Origin: Ceratobasidium sp. AG-K | Taxonomy: Eukaryota > Basidiomycota > Agaricomycetes > Cantharellales > Ceratobasidiaceae | Length of the DNA: 64,000 nt | Direction: 5' to 3' | Assembly: GCA_037039685.1 (NCBI GenBank) | Contig: JAWNGF010000001.1 | Location: 4,402,001 to 4,466,000, forward strand | Part shown: one piece after another, positions 47,701 through 57,900 of the stretch | Layout of the letters: each line of letters opens with the position of its first letter | How positions within the stretch are numbered: the stretch's first letter is position 1 | The notes under the pieces: model-generated | Databases searched by the model: none | The model's input: only the letters and a program-made list of their open reading frames with translations | Told to the model about the DNA's origin: nothing | Program-made: the position numbers and the translations under genes

Positions 47701-48997
47701 GACAAACGCAATTTCCTATTGATGTGACCGAAGACCTGGTACAGCGCATCGTGAATTTTGTCCAAGTCGGTGGCAGACAGCAGCTCGTTCAATGGGAATT
47801 CCTTCATCAATTGGTTGTACTTGTGCACGATATCCGTGGCCTCTTTCAAGCCCGTATCCGCGATGAAACTGACAGTCGCCCGGAATCGCTTTGCATTACG
47901 CAGACATTCCATAACCAGCTGAACCTCGTCGCCGCGGAGTTGTGTTTCGATGCCCTCCAGGGCACGCTCAAGACTTAACCAAAAGTTGATTTCTTGGGAA
48001 GCAGTCCCCGAAGAAACGTCCCGCGTAAGCTTCGTGACTCCTTGATAGATTTGATCCAGGTGTTTACGTGTGCTTGGAGCGTGTTAAGGAATGAGCTGTC
48101 GGTGAGTGTATTAGCAGGAATGAGCTCGATATGGACGGGGCTATTGCTTGCATGCGCCTAGCAAAGCATTAGTAATAATATCGACCGAAGCACGGTGCGA
48201 CACAAACCTGGTCCACAGCTTTCTGGATCACCGGGTGGATAATGAGGTGCGTCTCGGGGATCTCGACATTTTGTTGCAGATGAAGTAGCGATAGCTCGAG
48301 TTCCGCAAACTTTTTCTTGGTCACAGGTATACCTAGAATAATTACACGCTATGCAGTTAAGCAAAGCGTCGAGTGGTGCCGAACGTACCCATTTTCCCGT
48401 CTCCATCCTTGCCACTACCTCGTGCGCCGACAAACGCATCGAACCACGGCTTAACGGCCTGGCTGACCACCGCGTGTAAACTCTCGTAGGGTGTTTCATC
48501 GCCGCCAAAAAGGTTCAAAATGTGCAGTTGTGGTGCTAGGGGAAGTAATGTATCCAACGTCGGAGTGCGCTTAATTAGTGCTAGGGTTGTTATATTGCTC
48601 GAATTGTACTGCAGCTGTTGCGTAAGGGTATAGCTGTAGGACGGAGTGGCTTCCTCTTCATAAACATACTATCAATTATGAGCTCACATGACTAGCATAG
48701 ATACTTACCATCGGGCTCTCCTGTTCTCGCTTTGACAATATAGATTGACTCAGTGCCCTCAGCAGCAAACCGTGTCACCTTTTCGTCGAACTCAGAATCG
48801 AAAAGCGTGGCCTCTATCTCGTCAACAGAGGCGCCGAGTACAGGCGGAAGTAGCGCGACAAGGTAGGTGCGAAACTGCGCTGGATCAAAAGAGGTCGCAG
48901 GAGCAGGAGGGATCGGCAAAGTCGCGTCGGACGTCGCTGCAGGCGTTCCATTCGCCCCGTTCACGAATAAGTCAGGAGATTCCAGCCCCGACGCCAT
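44795..48997 (-). CDS. dhc1: cytoplasmic dynein heavy chain, N-terminal tail protein (Dhc1 of a split heavy chain)
   Basis: The start (48997) reads [14 protein letters not shown]. The protein has about 1,150 residues and is all dynein tail (DHC_N1). Landmarks are [101 protein letters not shown] and [24 protein letters not shown]. It stops at [15 protein letters not shown], before the linker, AAA ring and stalk that a normal heavy chain of more than 4,000 residues would add. In Schizophyllum commune the heavy chain is made by two genes, dhc1 (tail, dimerisation) and dhc2 (motor); this fits dhc1. A base is missing at 48040-48043, between NTWIKSIK and VTKLTRD. Confidence 0.9.
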
Positions 48998-49227
48998 CGT
49001 GCGTTCGTCGTCGCGGTCGTCGTTTGAGGTCTTCTCGCGGCGAGACCATGTGACCTGTAATATCTCTAATTACCTATTTATCACATCACAAATTACGCGA
49101 TCGGTTACACAATCAAGCCCTGCCTGGTTTTGGTACGATACCATAGTAAAATGAGTTCATTTATAATTTTACGAGTGATTACAGTAGTATAGAGCCAGTA
49201 ATCGACTCGATTCAATCATCCTTAAGC

Positions 49228-50494
49228 CTAAACAACTCTCTCAACCCACTCAACAAATGTCGCGACCCTTCGCACACACGCGTCTGTCTGCCCCAATCTC
49301 AAATCGGGCTGAAGCATTCGGTCTTCGTCAGTGCGCACTAACGTCCGGTAACACAATTGAATCCCCGAATTATACCTTGGTGATGCGGACAATGTCGGCT
49401 TTTCCGGAGGGACGCATGTAACTTGGACATCTAGAATACCATCCCATCACGCACAGCCGTCGACATTATAAGAACTGGCTTACCAGACAGGAATACAACA
49501 TCTCCTCTCCTAAGACCCATCATCTTCTTCGCTCCTCCCCACTCGAGTGCGGTTTCTCCCCACACGGAAATCTTGCCAACTGCACCTTCGTCATCTCCAA
49601 TCACCAGCTTCAGCAGATGAGTTTCTTGTCCGGCCTTGGTCGTAAGACTATCTGGTCCGTCGACCTCCATGACCGCAACGAGCAAATTTGCGTGTACTGA
49701 GCCGCGCCCCACCGACGTAAGCGCAACCCGAAGCGGCGTAAGAGTACGAAGGGAGAAGTGAAAGGTCGGAAAGTTCGCTACGGATGACGATGTGGATGAC
49801 TGCGATTGCGATTGGGAAGCTGGCAGAGTGTTCGTCATCCTGAATGTTCGGATCGGGAAGGTCTCATTCTCCAGTACTGTTGACGCGGTTGAAGTCGACG
49901 TAATCGAGTCGTTACGAGTAGTTTGCAGGTCAGTACGAGTGGGTGCATCTAGAAATGATTCGGGCTGGGTCGAGTCCTGTGATGGAAACTGGCTCTGGGA
50001 AGTTGGCCAAAAAATATCAGAAGGTCCGTCGCCAGAAGGAAGCCCGTAGCTATCGTTGTTGGATCCCTCGCCTGGAGCGTGGTGGACTGTAACTCCTGGA
50101 CCACGAAGTAAAAGAAGTGAGAGACGTACCAGCATCCATGCTGGCGTTGAGGTTGTCAGAGGGGCGTATAGTCCTCCACCGAAGATTCGAGGATAACGTG
50201 TCTGAGCGAATGTCTCGTAGGCTTGGAGCTCCACTAATAATAATGTATCTGCTCATGGTCGCCGTGAACAAGATAGATGATGCGCACGTGATTTCGTCTG
50301 ACTCTGCTGCCAACCACCACCGTGTCGAGCGCCTTGCCCCCGCTCGAGAACGACCCAACCACCGAAGCGAAGTGTATCTTGCATCTCCTGCACCTAGCTG
50401 GTCTCTGATTTACCTTTCAATAAATTTCCTCCAATCAACTTCGACGCAGACAACCTCTGAACCGACTTCGAGCGATGACGTCCACCGATTCCAT
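49228..50494 (-). CDS. orphan protein with a beta-rich C-terminal domain, possibly OB-fold
   Basis: Proposed exons are 50414-50494, 50130-50233, 49484-50095 and 49228-49430. They read MESV..EVGSEVVCVEVDWRKFIER, SGAPSLRDIRSDTLSSNLRWRTIRPSDNLNASMDA, GVTVHHAPGEGSNNDS with a Ser/Thr-rich middle, then TFHFSLRTLTPLRVALTSVGRGSVHANLLVAVMEVDGPD.., LLKLVIGDDEGAVGKISVWGETA, GLRRGDVVFLSDVQVTCVPPEKP and YNSGIQLCYRTLVRTDEDRMLQPDLRLG. The last part has the strand pattern of a single-stranded nucleic-acid-binding OB fold; this is inference. The intron 50096-50129 would be only 34 nt. The exon sum is divisible by three only if one G of the pair at 50482-50483 is removed. Confidence 0.6.
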
Positions 50495-51485
50495 CGGTGC
50501 CGCACGAACTACGCAACCCACCCGTTTTGATTGCGACTAGAGCCTTTTAGATGTCGCTTTGCTGTACTGTACAACTACGACATATGCTATTGTACGTTGG
50601 AAGTTATGGACCTAGTCTGCCCCGGACATCAGCCTAATCGACCATACCGTTCCCGGCAGTACGGAATACATGCTCTTAAGCTCTACAATCTAATATTCGC
50701 CGCTCGATGACTACATTGGCATGCACGTCAATCAATATCCAGTAGGTTAGGCCTTCGTGAGTCTTGGATCTTAATTGAACCGTACGCGCATGGCATTAAT
50801 ATCGACGGCCTATACGAACTAGCATCTAATAGTCACGTTTTTGGTTCGTTTAGCGCGATCGGGTCCATATAACATATCTTGCTATCTTGCAGATTGAACA
50901 GTGTCTCGTGAGTTCATTCTCCATCTGTAGCGACATGACCGTGGTAGCGTCGCATTAAGTTTCAGTCTGATGGGTCGCACACTGGCAGACATATTGACCT
51001 GGTGCGACATTTCAGAAGGTAACTTGAGTGGGACACAAGAATACACCCTGTTGGCCGTCCACCAGTGTCGTGGGTCTATGCGCGTTCCCTTGGTTGCATC
51101 GACTCTCGTTCTTGGCGCGATCAGCCCTGGCCATGGCTAATTCACCCCGAGACATCAGCCTAATCGAGGATGTCACTCGACGTATTATATGATACTGTTT
51201 TCTGTCACTCTTTAATCTGTATATAGCCAAACTACCAAATCCATTCACTAATCACTACGGTCAAGGGCCAAAGGCCAATACACTAAGGGCAATTTCAGTT
51301 ATTTACCATCCCCTCCCACTCCCCTCCCAACACCTCCCTACATCAGCATAAAACATAAGCCTAGAGCATATAGCTTAAAGCAATAAAACATGAGGCATAA
51401 GACCCTAAAACATGGGGCATGAGGCCTAAAACAAAATGTGTAACATAGCATACATCAACAATTCAAAAGAAATGTAAAACAAAAG
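50495..51485. other. intergenic region with a 17-bp direct repeat
   Basis: About 1 kb without a supported gene. The 17-bp sequence GACATCAGCCTAATCGA occurs at 50625-50641 and again at 51151-51167, each time preceded by CCCCG. The stretch 51340-51430 is a degenerate run of CATAAG/CATGAGGC-like words. Confidence 0.5.
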
Positions 51486-51640
51486 TAAATCAATTCAATA
51501 TCAACCCAATCCAGCTACAACGAACGGAGCCGGTATCAACCCAATTTACTTGGTGTAAATCAGCTCAATATCAACCCAATTCGGCTGGTTGGTAAATCAA
51601 CTCAATATCAACCCAATTTAATTGGTGTAAACGCGAATGT
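51486..51640. repeat. tandem repeat of about 35-37 bp, four copies, reaching the FtsJ stop codon
   Basis: The core TATCAACCCAAT occurs at 51499-51510, 51534-51545, 51569-51580 and 51606-51617, spaced 35, 35 and 37 bp. The last copy touches the stop codon (51618-51620) of the minus-strand FtsJ-like gene. On the minus strand, the coding end (Y-T-N-stop) reappears in a second unit as Y-T-K-stop. The array therefore looks like repeated copies of that gene's 3' end. Confidence 0.75.
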
Positions 51641-52806
51641 CCATCCCCATCCTCTGGGTCAGGAACGTGCGTAGGGCCTCCGCCTGGATGTCCCAAATAT
51701 GCTCACCGAACTGAGCAATCAAGGTCGCCCCCGAGTCACTCAGGATCTCGTCCTCCCAGTGAGCAACCGAATCCCACTCCATCCATGGAACCTGCTGTCC
51801 ATACCCGGCCTCCCCGCCAAAGCTCATCATGCACCACAGCCTCTCGAGCGCCGTTACGAGATTTTGACAATCGTCCGAGTCAACGTTGATACCGCGTGCG
51901 AGAATATAAAATGTGGCACGGGTTGGCTGGACAAGTTTGGATTTGATCGTATCAGCCTGCCGAGAGATGCGATGCAAGGCGATCAGGATCCTCGCAGTGA
52001 CGTGATGCTCGACGTGCGAAAGTTTTAACAGGAGCGTCCCGCCGGGATAGACTGCGCGCAAGGCAAGGAGAACTTGGGATATGAGGAGCCGGGTGTTACT
52101 CCAGTGGCGGTTCGGGCTATCGGGGTTGAGCCCAAGATGATCGGCGTCGGCCACAATAAAATCGAACGATCGTGGCGCGAATGGGATAGGAGGGAGCGAG
52201 ATGGGGTTGAGGTCAGGAGCAAGGTCGAGCAGCGTGAGGTCGGCCTGATGGAGATGGATACGACCGGCGAGCTCCGGAGGGATCGTCGAGTCGCGGCCAC
52301 CGCTCGCGATGGGGAGTGAGATGCCCACTCCAACTGCGGCGGGACATTTCTCCATTATATAGGTCGCATAGCCCCCGGGAGAGCATCTAGAAACGCACAC
52401 GAGCGTTCTCGGATTAGTAGTGTGACTCGTACTTCTCATATGAAACGCATGACACTAACCCAAGGTCCAAAAAATGAACAATGTTGTGCACGAAACCCGC
52501 CTGTTGGTCCATGTGCTCAAGGTTCTGGCGCATAAGATCATGCATGACGTCGTCGTCAAGTCGGTGGTTGTCCGCGAGTTGTTGATTCATATAATTACGG
52601 ACAATAGTCTCGGACTTGCCCTACGCCAAGATGTAAGACGTGTCACGCGAGTCATGTCGAACAGGAGACCAACTCACAATTTCGCGAAGTTGGTTGCGCA
52701 TAAGCAGAGTGGCGCAGTCACCACGCCGGAGCAAAACCTCTGTCAACCAACCGGCACGATAGTCAATTTTGGAGGAGGAGGTATATTCATAGTTCAAAGT
52801 AAGCAT
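51618..52806 (-). CDS. FtsJ-like methyltransferase-domain protein
   Basis: The start (52806) reads MLTLNYEYTSSSKIDYRAGWLTEVLLRRGDCATLLMRNQLREI. The next exon gives ETIVRNYMNQQLADNHRLDDDVMHDLMRQNLEHMDQQAGFVHNIVHFLDLG. It then splices into CSPGGYATYIMEKCPAAVGVGISLP, together DLGCSPGGYATY, the SAM-binding motif I of the RrmJ/FtsJ fold (DLxAxPGG). FDFIVADADH is motif IV-like and PGGTLLLKLSHVEHHVTARILIAL holds the Lys-containing strand. These proteins methylate RNA 2'-hydroxyls. The usual K-D-K-E set is only partly clear here (an Asp in ADADH, a Lys in LLLKLS), so activity is uncertain. It may be a diverged or fungal-specific member. Confidence 0.75.
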
Positions 52807-53575
52807 AGCGATACAGCAACAGCAACGTGGTTTGAGGATGTTTGAAGGCGATGTTGGTGCGAAAGGGAGTAGATGATGGAGGTCTCCAGCGTAAGGGGCT
52901 GAGCTTCATCAAGTGGCTACGGTTTATAGCCACGCAATCCGCATCCCCATAGCATATGTGCATGTTTGGTTCCTACTAGTGGTTAATCAAAATTGTATGT
53001 GAAAGTGACCTGTAACACGCAAGCGAGCTCATCAATTGGACAGATTTGGCCGATACACGTGGTGGCGACTCCAGCTGATGCGGAGGTCTTCCCCAAAAGA
53101 GCGAGTTTTCTCCGGTTGGCTCGCACCTCGGTCCGGGTGTTTCGAAAGAACGTGACTCATAGGTCGAGTGGGAGTGTTGATTTGTGGGATTAGATACATC
53201 CAGAACACATATATTGAGGTGCGATATTCGCACGCACGATCCGGTGATTGTCCAAGAGCAAACATAGCGCATCGCACCAGACATTTCAGCATAGCGTTCC
53301 ACATTCTGCGCGCCGAAAGCCGTTGGAACTTCCTGAGGACCTCTTCCATTCAAAGGGAGGGTCCAAGCCGACGCACACAACTGAAAGGACACGAGGAACT
53401 AGATAATAATTTTGATCCACTAGTACAGCGGGGCATACAACAAGATCGGGATTATCTGCTCGTAAGCGTCTAATAAACCTCAGCCAGCAATACCTCAATG
53501 CAACCGGCAAATCACGTCTTTTGTGTCGGTTCACCGTCCACCTTCCACCGTCCACCATCACTCGCCACGGCCACG
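52807..53575. other. intergenic region, nothing recognised
   Basis: About 770 bp upstream of the FtsJ-like gene. Overlapping short frames exist on both strands but none has a start context, splice pattern or family resemblance. Confidence 0.45.
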
Positions 53576-54378
53576 AGATAAAGCAGCACCTGTCAAAGCC
53601 GAATCCTTTACACCTCAGCACCCTGCACTCCCGTTCCGTCCATAGACGCAAACAGAAACTCAGCTCCATCCCAAACAATCTCCGCCGTAGCGGCCCCACC
53701 TTCGAGGTTGAGCTCGAATCATCCTCGTGCCCGCCAGTTCATCCCCTGGTCAAAAACAACCGCCGCCACCCTGCCAAGCCATGGGGCAACGAACGCGCAG
53801 TATCTAAAAATCGAAGATAGAAAAAAGGAGCCGGATGGGGGTTTTAACCATTTGCTGCCTGAGGTGAGCGCTAGACCCCATCAGGTGCGGCCGTTCACCG
53901 TCCGCGGCCGCGCTGCAAACCCCTGCAACTATGGAATGGGGCAGAATGGGGGCAGAGGAGGATGGGAGTGGAATGGAGTGGTGGAGGGGAGAGGGTACTG
54001 GTAGGCCAACCTACCTGAGAGTCCTAGAACCAGGCGTCACGTCGAGGAGGGTAGAGGAAGAGAGGGAAGAGCAGAGGGAGTTGCAAGAGTCGGCATCGAG
54101 GCAGGCTTGATTTATACTTTCTGTGCGCCTCTCGAGTCAACACTACAGCAAACAGCTGGAGCTCACGGCACTCGGGAGCTAGGAGTAGAAGTCGCGATCG
54201 TCGGAGAGCAGGCGGGGCCGCAGGATCGAGCTGGACCATGAACACCGGGGTCCTCGCCCCTATGGCCGTGTCTCCTGTCGAGGCGTAGTTCGTCGGAGCT
54301 TCAGCTCCGGTAAGGCAGATCAAACTCTGTAGAGGACTAGGGTATTAATCGACGAGGGTCCTTGTTACTCTTATCTAC
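53576..54378. repeat. dispersed repeat, copy B (about 0.8 kb)
   Basis: This is the second copy of the repeat at 385-1175, in the same orientation. The palindrome is GGTAGGCCAACCTACC (54000-54015), with one base changed from the perfect form in copy A. On the minus strand a TATAAAT box (near 54112-54118) precedes a pyrimidine-rich stretch, a promoter-like layout also seen in weaker form in copy A. It could be a solo LTR read in the minus direction. Confidence 0.75.
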
Positions 54379-54986
54379 CCTCGTTTGTTGAGTTGGTCGT
54401 TGCACTTGCGGTGAGGTCTACCGTCCCTGGCTCCATACTCCCATTGTACCACCCCGAAAGTCTTGACTGTCACGCCGAAATGTGATGTTCGTTCGCAAAT
54501 TCAATCTAATCCGTCCGAAAGATTGTCGAAGCACGAAGTTTTGTTTGAGGGGTCGTCGCCCACGTACTCCTGGTCTCGCGATGCGCATATATGCAGACGA
54601 AACTACGCACTATAACCGAAATCATGCGACAGGGCAATGCTACTATATCCATGAGTTCGAGGGTTCGGTTGAAGTAGTGTGGTCTGAGTCTATGCGCAGC
54701 ATTTGTGTGGCTCAAGCCGGTTTGACACACCACTCATGATTGTTTGAATATAGTCTCGTTCCCTTCGCAGGAGCGCTCCAGTATGATTCTGTCCGACAAT
54801 TCACACTACTCCCATACCCATACAGCGATGGCATTTGTGCTCGGTGATACCGCAATAAGCTCCAGGAGGTACGCTCTAGGGCCATCCATACAGTCTCGCA
54901 GCAGATGCTCTTGCGAAAACCAAAGCGTGATCAAATTTCCCGTACCATAAATACATCACCAACTCAGTCCAACTCTTCACCATACT
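54379..54986. other. intergenic region downstream of the ABC transporter gene
   Basis: About 600 bp between the repeat and the ABC transporter stop codon. I see no coding or repeat structure beyond chance frames. Confidence 0.4.
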
Positions 54987-57900
54987 CTATTTCTCCTGGC
55001 CTTTCGCCATCGCATACAACGCATCCCTGTCTCCGCTTTCATCCACCAGCGACTTGAACGCTCCTCCTTCCTTCTGCAGCAGCGCGGCAGGTGAGTCGAA
55101 CTCGATGATCTTGCCCGCTTCCAGCACCATGATCTACCCATCTCACTCAACAACTTGCACATCTCCTTGTATATCACTCTCATACCTTGTCAGCATCGCA
55201 GATCGTTTGCAGACGGTGTGCCACGATGATCAGCGTCAGGTCGTTCAGTTCTGTCCGGATCGACTTTTGGATTGCCGTGTCGGTGTTGTAGTCTGTGTAC
55301 CACAGTCACCGGTCAATACATCTTTGCGTTTATTCCGACTGGGCTCTTACCGGTTGCAGCAGTCGCTTCGTCAAGTATCAGCACCTTGCTCCTGCGCACG
55401 ATCGCACGTGCAAGCGCAAGGATCTGTCGCTGACCAAGAGAGAAGTTGCTGCCGCCAGCGCTCACACCCGAGTCCAGTCCGATGTACCCCTCGTCGTCTT
55501 CAGACTGCACCGTGTCCAGTCCAGCCGACCGAAGGGCAGCATTCATCACAGCGTCGTCGTACTCGTCGAACGGATCCAGGTTCTGTCGCACCGTGCCGCT
55601 CATCAGCTCTGGCTGCTGCGGGATGATGGTGATGTTAGACCGCAGAGCGTCGAGGTTGATCGCATGAGTCGGTCGTCCGCTGTATACGGGTCAGTTCGAT
55701 CATCTGATCACTTGTGGTCCGAGACTCACTCGTAGTACACGTTTCCCTCGATCGGGATCATGCGAAGCAGCGACAGCGTCAGCGAGCTCTTCCCACTGCC
55801 GGTCCTGCCAACGACGCCGACACGCTCTCCGCTCTTGATCTCGAACGAGATGTTGTGCAGCACAGCAGGTCCGTCGTTCGAGTAGCGTGCGGTCAGGTTC
55901 TCGACCACGATGTTTCCGGACGCGGGCCAGTAGGCGGGAGGGACCTTCTCGGGAACGGCCTCGGGCTCTTGCTCTATCTCGACATAATCTTGGATACGCT
56001 CGAGGCTGTTGCCTTGGACCTCGAACTCATTGAGGATGCGCACCCACTGCCGATAGTCGAGTTAGCAGGCCACACGCGCAACTGAAATACGCCAGGTGTC
56101 TGATAGGCTCACCATGAGGATCCCCGCAGAAAAACCAACAGCCAGGTTGAGCGAGAAACCAGTGTTGATCGCATCAACGGACGTGCGGTAGAATACCAAG
56201 TATGCTCCAAGACCAGCCGCAAATGCCCCTCCAACCGCGTCCATGCGAAGACATATCCAACGCTACATCAGGCGCATGTTTGCTCCCAGTCCAGTCATTG
56301 TTACCCTATCAGCCACTCACGTTCAGGTTGTAACAAGTTCTTGCCGCCCTCGTGTACCTGTCGACTCGCTTCAGCGCTTCGTTCTTGAACCGGTCCTGTG
56401 CGCCATATGCACGAATCGAAATGATACCATGCAGCGCAGCTCCGAAATGACTGAAAAGTGGCGAACGAGCATTGGACATTTCACGCTTCACCGAGAGCTG
56501 TGCGGCGATGTAAATTTGGCCAAGCCAAATGCCGACCACGAAGATCGCAACGCCAGGGAACGTGAAGAGTGGACTAGTGCGTGTATTAGCGAGTGATACA
56601 GGCTCCCTCGCTAACGGCCCTCCACTCACGAAATAACAACGACTGCAATAAATCGAGTGAGTAACAGGATTGTCCAATCAACCAGGCTTTGCAACTCGTT
56701 TGGTAAGGAGCCATCCACACAGCTAAAATTATTCAATGCAAAGTCTTCATTACTTGGACCAACCCCACCCACCGAATGTCTTGAGTGAACCTCGCTATAA
56801 CTCGCCCGATAGGTGTAGAGTCTAGCCAGCGCAAAGGCGCACCCAACATAACCTCGACCAGTCGGTCGTGAATCCGACGAGACGCACGGATCGACCCGAA
56901 TACATGCACAACAAATGCCCCGGTATACAATACTATTCCGAAGAGGCATCCAACACCATATACACCAAGATAGCTAGGAACGGGGTCAGCAAAGTCATCG
57001 AATCTCCCGATGAAGCTACTCACAATGGTACGTCAACTCGTTCAGGGTGGTTATTTTCTTCGTAGGCTCGGGCCCAAATCCTATCTCGTCATGAGCCAGT
57101 ACACCTTATAATAAAGCAAGATCACTTACCCGAGCCAGTATGTTTGTAATAGCACTGCTAAGTCTGCCAGGGCAAACCCAACAATATATATTAACCAGAA
57201 TCCGGGCCCTCCTAACGCAAGCAGAAACAGCTTCAGTGCGGACCAATCCACATGTCCCTCGGCCATTTCCTCCATAACTGTCAGTCTCCCACCCGACTTC
57301 TTGGCCGATTCTCGTGGCTTCCTGTCTGTAGGGCTGCCCTCGTCGATCAATTGCTCCTCCTTGCGCTCGAGCTCTCGATCCCTGTCAGCCTCGGCCTTGA
57401 GCTTGGGGTTCGACTTGTAAGCTTCGTCAACACCACCTTGGCTGACCACACGTCCATCGGTACCGAGAGAAACAACGAAGTCCGCTACCTCGCTGACCAT
57501 AGCCACATTGTGAGTCTGAAAGTGTTACGACTAAGTTCGAGCCCCACATGAGCCTATGCACTCGACGTACCACAATAAGCATCGTCCGACCTGCAACAAG
57601 ATCTCCCCGGAAGCAGTGGTCCACAATCCACCGAGACGTGTGCACATCCAGCGCAGACAGCACATCATCCAGGATGATAATCTCCGCCTTGGAGTAGATC
57701 GCACGAGCAAGCGACACACGAGCCTTCGACCACCGCTGAGCGTCATTCCCTTCTCACCGACCTCGGTCTGGTCGCCGGCGTCAAACAGAGTCAAGTCTCG
57801 CTCGAGTGCGCACTGGGAGATAACTAACACCTACCATCAGTTACCGATGGGATGATATGACTGAAACGCCTACCCTGCTTGTAGCGTTCCTCGTCGTACT

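Noticed and set aside
44795..48997. Dynein gene as a truncated pseudogene
   Set aside because: The tail is well conserved, the early stop matches the split heavy chain known from Agaricomycetes, and the single frameshift fits the assembly-error pattern.
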